Origin: Rhytidiadelphus loreus
Lineage: Eukaryota; Streptophyta; Bryopsida; Hypnales; Hylocomiaceae
DNA: 64,000 nt
Assembly: GCA_947034895.1 (NCBI GenBank)
Contig: OX344762.1
Location: 83,880,981 to 83,944,980, forward strand
Reading direction: 5' to 3'
This document shows, piece after piece, positions 1 through 12,343 of this stretch (position 1 is its first letter; every line of letters begins with the position of its first letter). The notes under the pieces are model-generated. The model did not search any database and was not told the DNA's origin. It worked only from the letters and a program-made list of their open reading frames with translations. The position numbers and the translations under genes are program-made.

Positions 1-257
1 ATTGCGCCAAGTTAACGAAATTGACAATTTGACAATTTTATTTTAGATGTCTAAACCCCTGAGCATACCGGGTCATCCCGGACTGTGGTCTTAACAATTC
101 ATCAGACATATCACTTTCAGCAATCCCGTTTCGTGCTGGGCATATCTGAGGTGAACTTTTCATCAACATGTGTACATTTTGTATGAGTGCTTATAATTAC
201 ACGCTTTAGTGAAAATGACGTGGCTAGTGGGCAGGGCGCCACATTATAGGAGTCAGG

Positions 258-686
258 AGTAACGTAGTATGCTCTAAAAGCGACCATTTAAGGGCCGGTC
301 CACCTTTTTCATAGGATCCCATGGACAAAATTATTTTTAGATCATTTTTCAGAGAAAGAAAAATAGATGTGGAACCTGACACAAGTGGCTTTGTATTTTT
401 CCAAGCATTTTTTAATTACTTATAAATTTTTAAAGATTCAGAGCATAGACACCTATTTGTGACCAAAGGTCTCCCAAAATTTGTCCTCTTGCAACTTGTA
501 AAGAGATGTGCAGAAATCAAAGATAATGATTGGCTTTTGCAATAGAAAAATAATTTTTCTTTGATGAGTTCAATTGCTAAAGTGGTCTACTTGAGGACCA
601 CTTGTATACTCCACCCCATCTCCATTCTCTACCTAAAAGTAGAGGTGGTTTAAAGAAGATGGGCACTTTTAGAGCATACTACCTTA
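258..686. repeat. Terminal-inverted-repeat element, family A, copy 1
   Basis: A roughly 0.43-kb stretch is bounded by inverted repeats: GTAGTATGCTCTAAAAG near 264-280 and its reverse complement CTTTTAGAGCATACTAC near 665-681. The inside is AT-rich with no coding sign. A related element lies at 9567-9753, which shares the end sequence and the neighbouring 'AAAGCGAC.ATTTAAG' block. This is the form of a non-autonomous DNA transposon (MITE). The superfamily is not assigned because no clean target duplication is visible. Confidence 0.6.
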
Positions 687-1674
687 CTGTATAGTATCAT
701 CCATAGTAAACTCAACCCAATTGTTGTTTTGGAAGAGAGCTGTTAGAAAGATGATGGAGTCAACCATTAGCAACTAGTATTCTCAAAGGCAATGAGGGGG
801 CGGTGTGAGAGTGGCAAGGTTGTCACTAAAATAGTAGAGGATAGTTAGAATAGTTCCGTCCACACTACGCAACATTGGTAGAAAGTGTGTGTACAATAGT
901 GTGTATTCACACTTCACATGAGGTCTTATAGCGCTTGTGGGGCCTTGTGCTAGTACTAGGATGTTTGGATGGGCTCTGCAATCGTCCATTGCATCGACAA
1001 GTAGAATTTGTCACTGGTGTTTTGCCATAGGCAACAAGAGGACATGGCATTACGTCTACATGTAAGCATATGGCTTCTATGTGACCTTCAATAGACAAAG
1101 ATTCCATCTTTTAGTAGAGTACCAATTGTGTAGTGCTGTGCTTAGTGGGAATTGTCCAACAAAGAGGGTGGGGGAGGTCTACAACGACATCATTTTCATG
1201 TAGTGGCGAACGTGTATAGGTTCCTGATAGTAGAAATTGATTTGATGAAAGGAAATAGTGCAGATGGCAATGACTACCATTTAACAGGTTTGTTTTCATC
1301 TAAATTGAAGTAAGCATACTATTAGAAGGAGCTAGTAGTGCATGAAACGTATGTGATATTGAATTCGTAGCAAGCGTTTTCAAGATTAGGGTTTATGTCA
1401 TTGCAATAATTGACTATGTTGTAGGAGAAATTGAAGTCATTGTCTAGAAATTTTCTTTCACTTGTCAACGTCTTCTACAAAAGCTTCATGCAATTGAATT
1501 GAAATGGACATCCCTTGCCTACATTGCACAAATTTCTTTTAGTAGTCATCCACAACCATGGATTTTTTGGAGAACTTAGTAGATGTTGGATCCATTGCCT
1601 CCATCTTACTATTGCGCCTCCTAAACACATACCGAGCCTTGTTTCTTTCAGTAGAGAGTGGTAATGAATAGGAC
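687..1674. other. Non-coding; probable outer part of Harbinger copy A
   Basis: No gene is recognised here. Open stretches on the minus strand are short and show no family resemblance. The segment sits just upstream of the decayed Harbinger transposase, so part of it is probably the 5' end of that element. I could not locate terminal repeats. Confidence 0.4.
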
Positions 1675-2760
1675 ATGAACATAGACGTTCCACCAATAGT
1701 AATCAACTTTGAGATAGTGTCTTCCACCTTGGATGCAACCACTAGGGCCACTTTGCAATATTTTTGTTCATGTAGCACATTGACTATAATAGATGAGAAC
1801 CTCAGTTTTTGGATGAAAGTATGGTCAACCATTTGGTTTTCAAAATTTTTGTTCCAAGAGTACAATGACAATCGGTAGGTTTAAATGTTACGAACGACCA
1901 AGCAATCAATTTTCTCTTTGACCAAGCTTCGTGTGCCAAAAATGAAGGACACTAAATATTGCGTAGCAGTTCTAATGACAGTGCAAATTGCATGTATGTT
2001 GTTCAAACTCAACCACAACGCCAACCTCCTGATCTACTATGAAATGTTTTCTGTAGAGTAGAGCACAAATGCGCAATGTCCATTATGCTCTGGCAAGTGG
2101 TTTATGCCATTAATGTCGTACTCCACAGGGAAATCAATTGACCTTTTGGCGTCACTATTTCTTCCACAGTTGCTTCTTTTCAAGATTTGTGTGGTCTCCT
2201 TGGTGTTCTTGGAGCCATAGATGGCATACATTTTGCTATCACAAGGCCTCAATCTAGTACTGCAGACTATTACTATTTCAAGTCTAGAGCATATTCTATG
2301 AATTGCCAAGCTATTATGGACAATTCAAAACGTTTTTTGGATTTGTATGCGGGCATGCCAAGCTTTGTTAACAACTCAAGAATGCTTTGACGGTCCTCCT
2401 TGTTCTACCAAGGACAACACAAATCTTTATGGGATGTGAGTCATTCCTTTCCCGGTTTTTCTCCCTATTTGTTGGGTGATGGAGAATACCCTCTTCTCCC
2501 TTAGTTAAAGGTTCCTCATCGGCGACAAGGGCACTGATCAGTAGCTGACACTCTCTTCAACCACAAAATCAGGAAAAATCGTGCGGGCATAGAGAACACT
2601 TTTGTTCTTCTTAAGTAGTCGTTTTGTGAATTGCATTCTAACACAAATTTGCACGTAACGTTTGTGCTTGATGTAGTGACTTGTAGTGCAATTCTACATA
2701 ATCTTTTCCTCAAACAAAGTGATGAAGATGTTGAGCAACTTCTAGAAGTCTAACCCGCAA
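1675..2760 (+). pseudogene. PIF/Harbinger transposase, decayed (copy A)
   Basis: This is a broken DDE transposase of the PIF/Harbinger class, which would cut and paste its own element. Blocks of the protein are visible in order but are interrupted by stops and frame changes. They are an N-terminal block with FWMKVWST..WFSKFL (about 1800-1875), the first catalytic Asp block LGAIDGIHF (about 2205-2235), YYYFKSRAYSMNCQA..D (about 2270-2320), GMPSFVNNSR (2353-2382), and the Glu block GIENTFVLLK (about 2587-2616). Each block aligns by eye with the better-preserved copy at 26982-28350. The stop after the NNSR block and several others show it is dead. Its partner gene lies convergently at 6450-8110. 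Confidence 0.8.
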
Positions 2761-5700
2761 AGGAGATACGGACTGTGCTACTCAAGTTGTCACAGGGGGT
2801 GACATGGATGATGATGATGGTTAGACTGTACTCCCATAAATGGAAGAGGCAAGTCAAAAAAGGAAAGACCTATGGTTTTTCCTTTCACTGCAATAACTTG
2901 TCCCTATGTAGAAGTGACTTTCTTGACACTAGTGCTTTTAGGTCCCTTGTTTATATTTCAAACTATAGTTTCCACTTGTTGTAGGTTGGGCTACAACTTC
3001 CACAGTACAAAACAACAACTCTAGGTTTCATGTGTAGATTCACAAGACACTTGTATTGACTTCCTTTTCCACTGCTATAAGCAACATTCTTTTAATTACT
3101 ATATACATTTTGAACAATTACACATTTCTTTTTTTCCATTACCATGATGTCATGTTTTCCTTTCCTTTGACATCAATTTCTTTCATAGTGACTACTAATA
3201 CAGACTACAAATTATGAGAGATTTCTACCGCATGTGGCAAAAATCCCCCCTAGAGTTGGCCGGCACATAGTGTATAGGACCTCTACCTAAATTGCCTTCT
3301 AAGCAATGGAATCTTATAATGTTATTTCTGGTTAATTTTGATTAAATGATCCTAGCTAAAAAGTGAGCAGCACACCTAAAATCACTGAAAAATGAATCCT
3401 ACCATCTCTCAAGCATCTAATTAAACATTCAAGTGGATTGGCACAATTTCCTAAGCAAAAATTTAACTCAAATGCCCATTTAGGGGTCCCAAATGGCCTA
3501 AGCCGGGCCCTAACAAGAAACTCTAGCACACTAACAATCAAATCAAACCCCTAAATCCACCCATGCATTGTCCCTTAAATTTCACCCCAAGTACCTAGAT
3601 CCAATGCTAACATGTTTACCTATTCATTCTATGCAATTCAATTTTTTCCCCATTTGATCATTCAAGTCACCAACCCTAATTCTAACCCCATTTGCACAAC
3701 ACTTCCACACTTGTCTGTAAATCCTAAAAATCTATGCTCCCTAATCATGCATCCTCTCTAAACACCTTGTATGCCAAAATCATACATTTTTTCACTAAGC
3801 AATAGAAATTAACACAAATTGAGTTGCAAGCATAATGCATCTTATAATTTACATTACAATTTTTTCCAAATAGAGCATGGCAACAAACAAGGAATCAAAG
3901 TAAAGACCAAGAACTAGTCATCGTCATCATGGCAGTAAACCTCTGTGCACTAATTTGGTTGCCTTATCCTCTTCTATGCTCCAAATTAGGCAAGCTATAA
4001 CTTTTCAGAAATTTAACTTTGAGGTGCATCACCCCTCAAAAATTCAGCTCCATTTGCCTTGCCAATCTTCCTCATTTTCTTGTCAAAGTTGACAGTCTTC
4101 AATTGCAGTGGCAACAAATCTTCTCACACAAAATCAATTGCTCTAACCTCATTCTTTCTCCAAATTGAGTGAGCCATGGCCTTTTGGAAAACTAACTTGA
4201 AGGTGCACCACCCCTCCAAAATTTAGCTCCATTAGATTCTCCATGCTCCGCGAATTGCCCATCAAAGTTGGTAGTCTAATCTCACTCAAAAAATCCCTAA
4301 TTCTCTTTCATCTTCCCCCATCAAACCTCCAAACCCTAAAAAAATCAGTTCCAATCCTTTTCCAAAATCACCCCAAATCTTGGTCCTTCACTTCTTCCCT
4401 CATCTTGCAAGAGAACATATTTAACAAATGGTTTACTTCCTATGTTTACCCTAACTTGTCTTCCTATGTTTTGTTAATATTTTTTGTTCATTTTTTCATT
4501 GCAATTTTCAAGCACACTTTCAAAATACACACATACACATGAAAAGTTACAAGAGTTGAGAGAGAGGGGTTGGAACCCTAATTTTGCATATACCAAATTC
4601 ATAACGGACTAATTTTGCCTAACTACTTTCATCCTATTTTAAGTTATTGTTAATTCGCTAAATTACTATAAAGCGCTCCAAGTTAGTGGAAATTGCACTA
4701 AATTATTGTAAATTTGCTATTTTAGTGTAAACTACACTAATTTAGTGCTAAACCCCCTAAATTACTATAGAATCCTTTAAATTACTGTAAAAAACCTATT
4801 TGAATGTTTTTAGCACTATCTACACTAGTGTTTTAGTCATAGTTTTAGTTTAACTAACTTCTTTTGTGTGTCTTTTATTATATATTATTTTATTATTTTC
4901 AATTTTCTTTTAGTTTCATTTCCTACTCCTAGTCTTTTCTTTTTAATTTTTCTTTTTCTTTTTAATTTTGTCAAGATTTATTGTTAGCGTAATTTGGTTA
5001 CTCTACCAAATCTTACTTAACATCTTTTTAGGTCTAAATCCTTAATTCTTCCTTAGAATTTCCCCCAATTTTTTCCTAATTACATTTTCTAGCTTCTTGC
5101 CCTAACCTTCCGAAGTTCCCATTGCTATCTAACAGAAAACTCCCTAATTGATGGTTGTGGCTTAATCTAGAGTATTAACACTTTTGGAATTGTGAATTCA
5201 TGCAAACTGTTTACATTTTTTACAATCTAAAAAGTGAACCAATATGGTAATTCACACAAGTAATCTGTCATATATGTCTTTTCCTAGTGTAGTTGTGTCG
5301 TGTACAATGTGAGCCTTGTTTTTGCCTATGACGTTCAACCATATATGACGGACTTGTTCAACACTTCAAGAACGCGTATTCCTATGTCACATATTTTCTG
5401 ACTATGTAGTCCATGTTGTGGTCATATAGATTGTCGTAGACAAAGTCAACATGAACTACGCATGTATTCAATGCACAGAGAATATGAAGCTATTGTGGGT
5501 CAGCCATTCATAGCGTACATCCTTGTTATTCTCCTCTTGTCATTTTCTAATCTCTTGGAGTCCTTCTCTATAACCATAGACAATACAGCTCTTTGCTCTA
5601 TGATGCGACGTCATTTTCAAGTGCTCACGTTAAGGCTACTTTAATATAGGTTCATCATTAGTGCATGACACTGAAATGATGTGCAATGTCTTCTTAAATG

Positions 5701-6449
5701 TATTTGTTGTCAATTATATAGTAAATGTTATGAGATTCAACTAAAATCATAGTGTTCCACTGTGATTCAAAAAATGTACTGTATATGTATAACAGATAGT
5801 ATGAACATGAAATTTGTGTTTCAGAGTATACTATCGCATTATACGTCCATGCTACCAGCAACTTAGGCATTGTTTTTTGTCGCTCAACTATTGAGCTCAA
5901 GTTCATACACATAAAACGTCTGCCAGTGAAACAAATAATGATAGCATCGCAATAGGGCAAACATATCATCAATAGTATAACCCTCACTGCTTTAAGCGGA
6001 ATAACATTCTGATGATGAACTTATGAGAAGAGGAGAAAAAAATTCTCTATACAATTTTTTTTTTGTAATGAAAGAACTATACATATGGCATATGTTTGTA
6101 CTTCACAGATACTATATCTTGTATTGTTAAAGGAGACGCAAGGTGGCCACAAATACATTCACCCCAAAAAATAAAAAAATAAAAGCCAACTATACAACAT
6201 GCTTGCATACAAGAAGACAGGAAGGAGATGCCCTCAGTGCCTATTTTCTCTTTGTGCCAATCCCTAACACTCAAAAAGCGGACTCTTTGGGGGCATGCTC
6301 ATGGTTTTGGGCTTTCTCATCAGTGGATGGTCCACTGGAGAATGCTGGACAGGGATCCACTACCTTGCTTCTCTACAAACCTATACTCAAGACCTAAGGA
6401 CAATTGCGCCAAGCATGTCACTACTTTGCCTTATTTTTGAATGGTTAAT
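2761..6449. other. AT-rich non-coding insertion between the two Harbinger A genes
   Basis: About 3.7 kb separates the transposase remnant from its partner remnant, against about 0.3 kb in copy B, so most of this is later insertion. I see no gene. The open frame at 4243-4542 has no recognisable domain and a composition typical of AT-rich repeats. A cluster of short degenerate motifs of the forms AAATTACT and TTAGTG/CACTAA is packed into about 4610-4800. Confidence 0.5.
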
Positions 6450-6769
6450 TTTGCATTCTCATTAGTCAAGCAAGAATTCTTCTACAGTTTGCGATCTTGT
6501 TCTTGTTGGTATTCCATTTGCATTGAAAATAATCACAAGTGCACCTCCATCTTTGATTGTTCTATCTCCTGATTGGCAATGGCAATCTCCTTCATTTGCC
6601 CCATCATGGCCTCACCCATCGCCTTTGTAGCGTCCACAATTAGTGAATGTCTTAAAGCATTATTTCTTTGATGCGAGGTCAATGGGTGGTTGCTGCCCCA
6701 ATAATGTTTGAAGAACTCAAAAACTATGGAGTCAACCCAAGTGGAAGTAAACCTTTAGTTGAAGTTGAA

Positions 6770-6983
6770 CACTAAGAAACCCACGTTTTAGTTGGCGTTT
6801 TGTAATTTTTTCAGACGGATTTTAGGTGACGTCAGAAAAAACAACTTGTGTTTTTTCACGTCCAATATAACATTTGGATGTTATATTGGACGTGAAAAAA
6901 CACAAGCTGTTTTTTCTGACGTCACCTAAAATCCGTCTGAAAAAATTACAAAACGCCAACTAAAACGTGGGTTTCTTATAGTG
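6770..6983. mobile_element. CACTA-type MITE, 214 bp, near-perfect palindrome
   Basis: The element starts CACTAAGAAACCCACG and ends with CGTGGGTTTCTTATAGTG. Nearly the whole element folds on itself around 6878. It is flanked by a 3-bp direct repeat, GAA, at 6767-6769 and 6984-6986. CACTA-initial ends and a 3-bp target duplication define the CACTA (EnSpm) class. There is no coding capacity. It is inserted in the Harbinger partner remnant and is related to 7602-7746. Confidence 0.9.
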
Positions 6984-7601
6984 GAAGCTAATGGTGACGC
7001 CGAGGGATGAGAGTCCTAAACTTTGTACTGCTGACGGCTATCATTGGTGACTGTGTTGACATTGTGACATCATCATTGTTTGCCGCTACAATAGAGGAAG
7101 AGATGGGTTTGTTGTTGAAGTCATTTTTGGAGTCCACATGGTCTACCAAATCGATACCTATAACATAAGTTTGGTAGTTCCTATCATTGGTAGACAACAA
7201 ATCACAAGTATGTGGAGGTTGCAGTGTTGGCCTTGTCATGTACTAGTCGTGAATTCAACTAAACACATTCTGCTAAAAAGATCTTGGCAACCCTTTTACC
7301 TTGCATTGAATTGCATTCAAATCCTAGTGTGACATTTCATTAGTGCCAAAATGAGAGAAGAAATCTACTAATTGTTTATAGTTGGAAATCATTTGATTCC
7401 ATTTACTTTTACACGTTGGATTGTCACGTTGATAGGAAGACATACAAGCCTTCATGAGTTCTAAACTAATTTTTTGCCACTTCCCAACATCAAGACTTAT
7501 GAAGTCGCATTCGTCCTCAGTGTCCACCTCCTACAAGAACAAATTCTCTTTCGCTTCTACTAATGAGTAGATCTCTTACTCAATCTCTTGCAAGCTCCAG
7601 T

Positions 7602-7746
7602 CACTATTAGAAACCCGTGTTTTGTAATTTTTTCAGACAGATTTTAGGTGACGTCGGAAAAAACACAAGTTTTTTTTTCCAATGTTACCTAAAATCTGTC
7701 TGAAAAAATTACAAAACGCCAACTAAAACACGGGTTTCTTATAGTG
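7602..7746. mobile_element. CACTA-type MITE, 145 bp
   Basis: The ends are CACTATTAGAAACCCGTG and CACGGGTTTCTTATAGTG, flanked by the direct repeat AGT at 7599-7601 and 7747-7749. Internal arms match those of 6770-6983 (TTTTCAGACAGATTTTAGG and its complement), so the two are siblings. This one lacks the centre of the larger palindrome. Confidence 0.9.
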
Positions 7747-8110
7747 AGTTAGGTCATTTATTTTTTCGTACCCGCTTTGTAGAAGAAGAGATGTCAACTA
7801 TAGGAATGACTACAATATGGCCTACAAGTCCAAGAATGATATGAGTAGGCCCAACTTAACTTTGCCGCATGCTGGAAACGCTTCCTACCATACATTTGCA
7901 AGCAAATAGAGCATTACTTAAACAACATTCAACATACGAAAAATGCAACTTCTGGAGGGCACGATAGAAATTAATAAGTGTCAAGTGCAAAAATAAATGG
8001 AATTAAAATTGAAGTTAAACAAAAGAAGACATACTTGCAGTAGGCGACACTCGTGATGAGGTTGGAGTCAACATCTTCTTTGAATCTTGCGCGTTATTTG
8101 CGTGTTATAT

Positions 8111-9566
8111 GCGCATGCTCAGACCCTGTCAGTTTCATGGAGTCACTAAAATCCCATTACCAAAACAAAAAATTCAGCATCACCAAAATATATGACGCTT
8201 GGAAGAAGAGACACCAATGCCAATAAGCTTCCCAAGAATTTACCTGAACCCATGACGGGGTTGGGAGCTCCACTTGTGCCATAGGATGTATCATTTAGAC
8301 AATTCTTTATTGTGCCAAACTTGTTTGCATGAAAATGATAAAAATGTGAGCTTCTATACAATGCAAGCGCACATGACATGCAAATCAAAACAAAAACTGC
8401 AACCAATGCATTATGAAGTTTGTGCACCTAAATTTTTTGTTGCAATAGCTGATAGATGAATGATATTTCAGAAAACAATTCTTTGTGTATGATGAGGGCA
8501 TGGTGCAAGCTCAATTTTGTAGCAGGAAACAAAATCATTGAAGTTGTCCCAATTGCTTTCTTTATGTACCATGCATGTTTGTTCATGCACTACATTGCAT
8601 GGGCATCCCAAAACTGCAATCATTATACACAATTGTTTATTCTTATAACACAAGCTTACATTAATCATGCCCTTAGAGGACCTTTAACTACAAGTTGTCT
8701 TTTTTGTCTGAAATCTACGTTTTAAGAAGAAGCGATGCTACTTTACTTCTCCCAACTACCACCACACTTCAAAAATGGAGTGGTCGTTGCCATTCCCCAG
8801 CACCACTCTTTGTGGCAACAATATATGCCTCCATGTAGGCTCAGAGACAAGCAATGATGATAGGTGTAGAAGCTTGCTAAAAGTCCAATTACCAGCAAGT
8901 GCAAAACGGCCCTGAGTGATCAATGATGACACTACCTTGAGGAGACAAAACAAGCCTTAAGACGCATTCTTAACTTAGTTTCCAATGATCTTTTAACCCC
9001 TAAATGTCTAGAGTCTTCTCTAGATTTCATGATTTGAGAAAAATCATCATCAATACTCTTTGGAAGAATATTTTGGAATTGATATGCAAATAGAGTTGTA
9101 GATTTTGAGTTGTAGATTCTATCCTAATGGTTAGAGTCACCAATGTTATCACCAATATTTTTCTACAAATTTTAAAAGGAAAATTTCAAAATTCCTTTTA
9201 AATTCAATTACAAGAAAAATATTGTCATTTTTTTGAATAAAATTTGTTGGAATGGATTTGAAATGAGATTCCCTTGATATAGTGATTTAAAAGAAAAAAA
9301 ATTCCTTAAATCTATGACCTCATTTTTGCAAATCCAATTTTGATCTAGAGTAAATGCAATTTTGGCTTTGTCAACAATTTGATACACTCCCACATTTGTA
9401 ATTTTAGAAAAATACATACTATAGTAACACCAAATCCAACCATTGGATAGGACAACAACTTGATAAAGTATCTCTACAAATTAGGATGACTTTCATCCAA
9501 GCAGTAATGAAAAAGAAAAGTGATTTTCAATTTGTTCGTCATCCATAAATTGGACATCAAAGCGCT
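8111..9566. other. Non-coding, no gene recognised
   Basis: The stretch is AT-rich. Short open frames overlap on both strands at 8146-8725 and 8756-8953, without any domain, family resemblance or splice structure. I see no terminal repeats. Confidence 0.4.
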
Positions 9567-9753
9567 TTAAGGTAAATAGTAGATTGCTCTTAAAGCGACT
9601 ATTTAAGAGCTAATTGCCTTTTTAGGGAAGCTAAGTTACTAAACATGACCACCTCTTGAAATGTACACTACAAGTACATTGAAAAAAGAAAAACATACCT
9701 ATGTGTCTTGATCACTTTTTGAGCACAAGTACTTTTAGAGTAGACTACCTTAT
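9567..9753. repeat. Terminal-inverted-repeat element, family A, copy 2
   Basis: The left end reads TTAAGGTAAATAGTAGATTG followed by CTCTTAAAGCGAC. The right end is GTACTTTTAGAGTAGACTAC followed by CTTA. Both resemble the ends of 258-686 (TAAGGTAGTATGCTCTAAAAG), with a small insertion at the left end. It is a short non-coding element of the same family. Confidence 0.5.
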
Positions 9754-11584
9754 ACTTGACAAACATTGAAAAGTTATTGAAATTCCTTGCAACAATTTAT
9801 AGTCTAAGAAATTTGTAGAGAATAACTCTTAATAAAACTACCTTATTGATTATAAGCGAATAAAAATAAAAATTAAAAAAGTCTAAAAAAGATATAAAGT
9901 TGCAGTACATTTAGTAAATACGCAAGTGAACAAATGGATTATCAATTCACATCATTCCTTACAATAATTTAACTACAACTAAAATCAAAATAACTAAATT
10001 CAATTTTCTAGATACATTTTTTTCTTAAATCAAAATTAGTTAAAAAGAGAGTATTCAACAATGAAATCTCAATTATATTATAATGATAAATAAAATTATT
10101 AACATGCTCCTTAATTTTGAGATCATATTGCTATATTTTGGATAAATATTCCCATTTAGATGAATATTCATATATTTCGATGAATACAAATATTACATTT
10201 GGAATCTACAAGTTTTATTCACACTCATGGATGTTAGTAGGTTCATTGTTGTATTTAAGAGTAGTGTGTATTATTTTAGTGAGTACTATGACTTTTGGAA
10301 TAATTTTTTTAAATGAAATAAAATATGGATAATTTGTAAAGCATTAAAAATTATAAATCTCAAAAAATTCAAACCTAAAAAAATTTATCTCTAAAAGTTA
10401 TGTGCAAAAAAAGCTTGATGAAAAATATTAAAAAATGGACACTTTGATGACTGATTTTTTAGAAAAAATTCAAATTTAAAGATGGTCCTTTTCAATCATT
10501 TTAATCTTTGGAAAAAAGAAATTGTGTTCTCTACACTTGCACAAAGGTAGTGCACTTTGAACACATGCAAAAAGTGGATAATTTACTATTTTTAGAAAAT
10601 CTTTGTAGGATTGTATAATAGAAGTCCTTGTATACCAATTTTGAGCTTCAAATTCACATATTTGGGTAAAAAATAGTACTAAATCCCCCCAAAATGGCCA
10701 AGGTAGACATCTAAGTCGGGGTCGTTTAGAAATAGTAAAATAATTTTAAGAGAATGCATAAAATTACTCAATGTCTTAAACTACCACATGTACCTTCATT
10801 TCAAATTTCATGTAAAACTGACATACGAAGCAAAATTTATGAGTGAAAAAACACTTGTTCGAGGCCAAAGGGACAAAAAAATAGGACAAGTGTTTCTTGC
10901 AATCATCCATCACACCTTTGCATTAATTAGAAAAATCAAAATAATTACATTCTTTTTTACTTGTTAGTCTTTTATGGTAGAAGGTAACAACATAGAAATT
11001 CTTCAAATAAGGATTTGAATATGGTTTCTATTATTGAACTATAAAACTTTATGTTGGTTCTTAAAAGAGGATTTTAGATTTTTAGTTTCATTTAGAATGC
11101 ATTTTTTGACACTATATGTATAAACTATGAATTTTCAAAGTGCAAACCTAGATGTGTATAAAACCAACCCAAGGCTATCATAAATAGAAGCAATAGATTA
11201 TTGGCAGGAATTTGTAAAGGTTGTATTTAGAAATACGATTCTAGTAGGTGCAATTAAAGTAGATGTCTATATGCCATCAAAGTTAGCAAATGTCTAAGAC
11301 AATTTGTCAAATTTAGTACTGCCTTTGTCAACATTGATGATCAAAACAATTGTTGTTCAATTCTATGAAAATAGAGTGTAAACAATAAGATATTGGATAT
11401 AATATGAGAGGCCCTATCTAGCTTTCATTGGAAAATGCTTTAATATTTAGTTGATGTATGGTATTTTTTAGTATTTAAATTTATATGTTATTACACAAAA
11501 ACAAAAGTTCCATATATTGTACATAAAGGGCCGGTGGTTCCTCTTCAACCCCAATTTGTTATCCTCTAAAAATTAATGGCATAC
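9754..11584. other. AT-rich non-coding
   Basis: There is no coding signal. A short block near 10860-10915 (AATAGGACAAGTGTTTCTTG) recurs near 14175-14205, which suggests fragments of an older dispersed repeat. Confidence 0.4.
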
Positions 11585-12343
11585 ACTAAAAGAAAAACAT
11601 GTCCGCTGCAACCGATTGCAATGCAACTATGTGTTCTATACAACTATCTTGCAATTGTAGCCCTCTGTAATTGCATCAGATCTGACATAACAAAGTTATA
11701 CGTTGTTCTAGTCACAAAGTAGTTGCAAAGTGAATTTTAGGATTACAAGGATGTATTAGAAAGCAACTAGACTGCAACTAGACTGGCAACTTGAAAGCAA
11801 TTAGATTACAACTTAGAAACAACTAGATTGCAACTTAAAAGCAACTAGACTACAACTAGAGTTCAAGTAGAAAACAATTACAATGGTCCCATATCAATTG
11901 TCAAGAGTACCTATAAGACTTGTAAGTTGTTGTAGTCTTATGCAATGAATTTTGTTGATTTAATGAAATCTAGGAAAGAGGAAGATCTAAAATTTTGAAA
12001 TCCAATAAAAAGGTAGATTTGAAATTCTAAAATCTAGAAAAAAATTGATCTAAAATTCTAAAATCTAGATAGAAGATAGATATTAAAATTAGAAATCTAC
12101 AAATCATTGAGATTAATATTTTAAAAATCTACAAATCTACAAGTCACAAACAAGTTGCAAATGAGTCATGCAATCTTGTGACTACATTGCAACTAATGCA
12201 ATCTTGCAACTAATGCAACTTGTCCACTGCAACTTGTCCACTGCAACTGCAGTCTCTACATTGTCACCTAGTTGCAAAAGTCTTGTGCAATTACAAAATG
12301 AGTTGCACACTGAAGTTGCAAAACCCCTCATTTTCTTCTAGTG
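11585..12343. mobile_element. Non-autonomous CACTA element, 759 bp
   Basis: The left end is CACTAAAAGAAAAACATG. The right end, read inward on the other strand, is CACTAGAAGAAAATGAGG. It is flanked by the direct repeat ATA at 11582-11584 and 12344-12346. The inside holds many short copies of GCAACTAGA and TTGCAACT in both orientations, the subterminal repeat pattern where CACTA transposase binds. No coding sequence is seen. Confidence 0.88.

Larger units (their letters stand above)
6450..8110 (-). pseudogene. Harbinger Myb/SANT-like DNA-binding partner, decayed (copy A)
   Basis: PIF/Harbinger elements carry a second gene whose Myb/SANT-like protein helps the transposase bind DNA. The DNA-binding core is visible on the minus strand at 7324-7527, with KWQKISLELMKACMSS and CKSKWNQMISNYKQLVDFF. 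It parallels KWQRISQEVMKSS and CKTKWNQIIPKYKRIADFF in copy B. A middle block at 6988-7239 (P..HT.DLLS) and a C-terminal block at 6470-6730 (antisense of 'ATTCCATTTG..') also match copy B in order. The gene is split by two CACTA miniature elements at 6770-6983 and 7602-7746 and has several stops. Confidence 0.75.

Noticed and set aside
4243..4542. 99-codon open frame with a hydrophobic C-terminus
   Set aside because: No family resemblance, low-complexity composition and no splice or leader context in a transposon-rich stretch.
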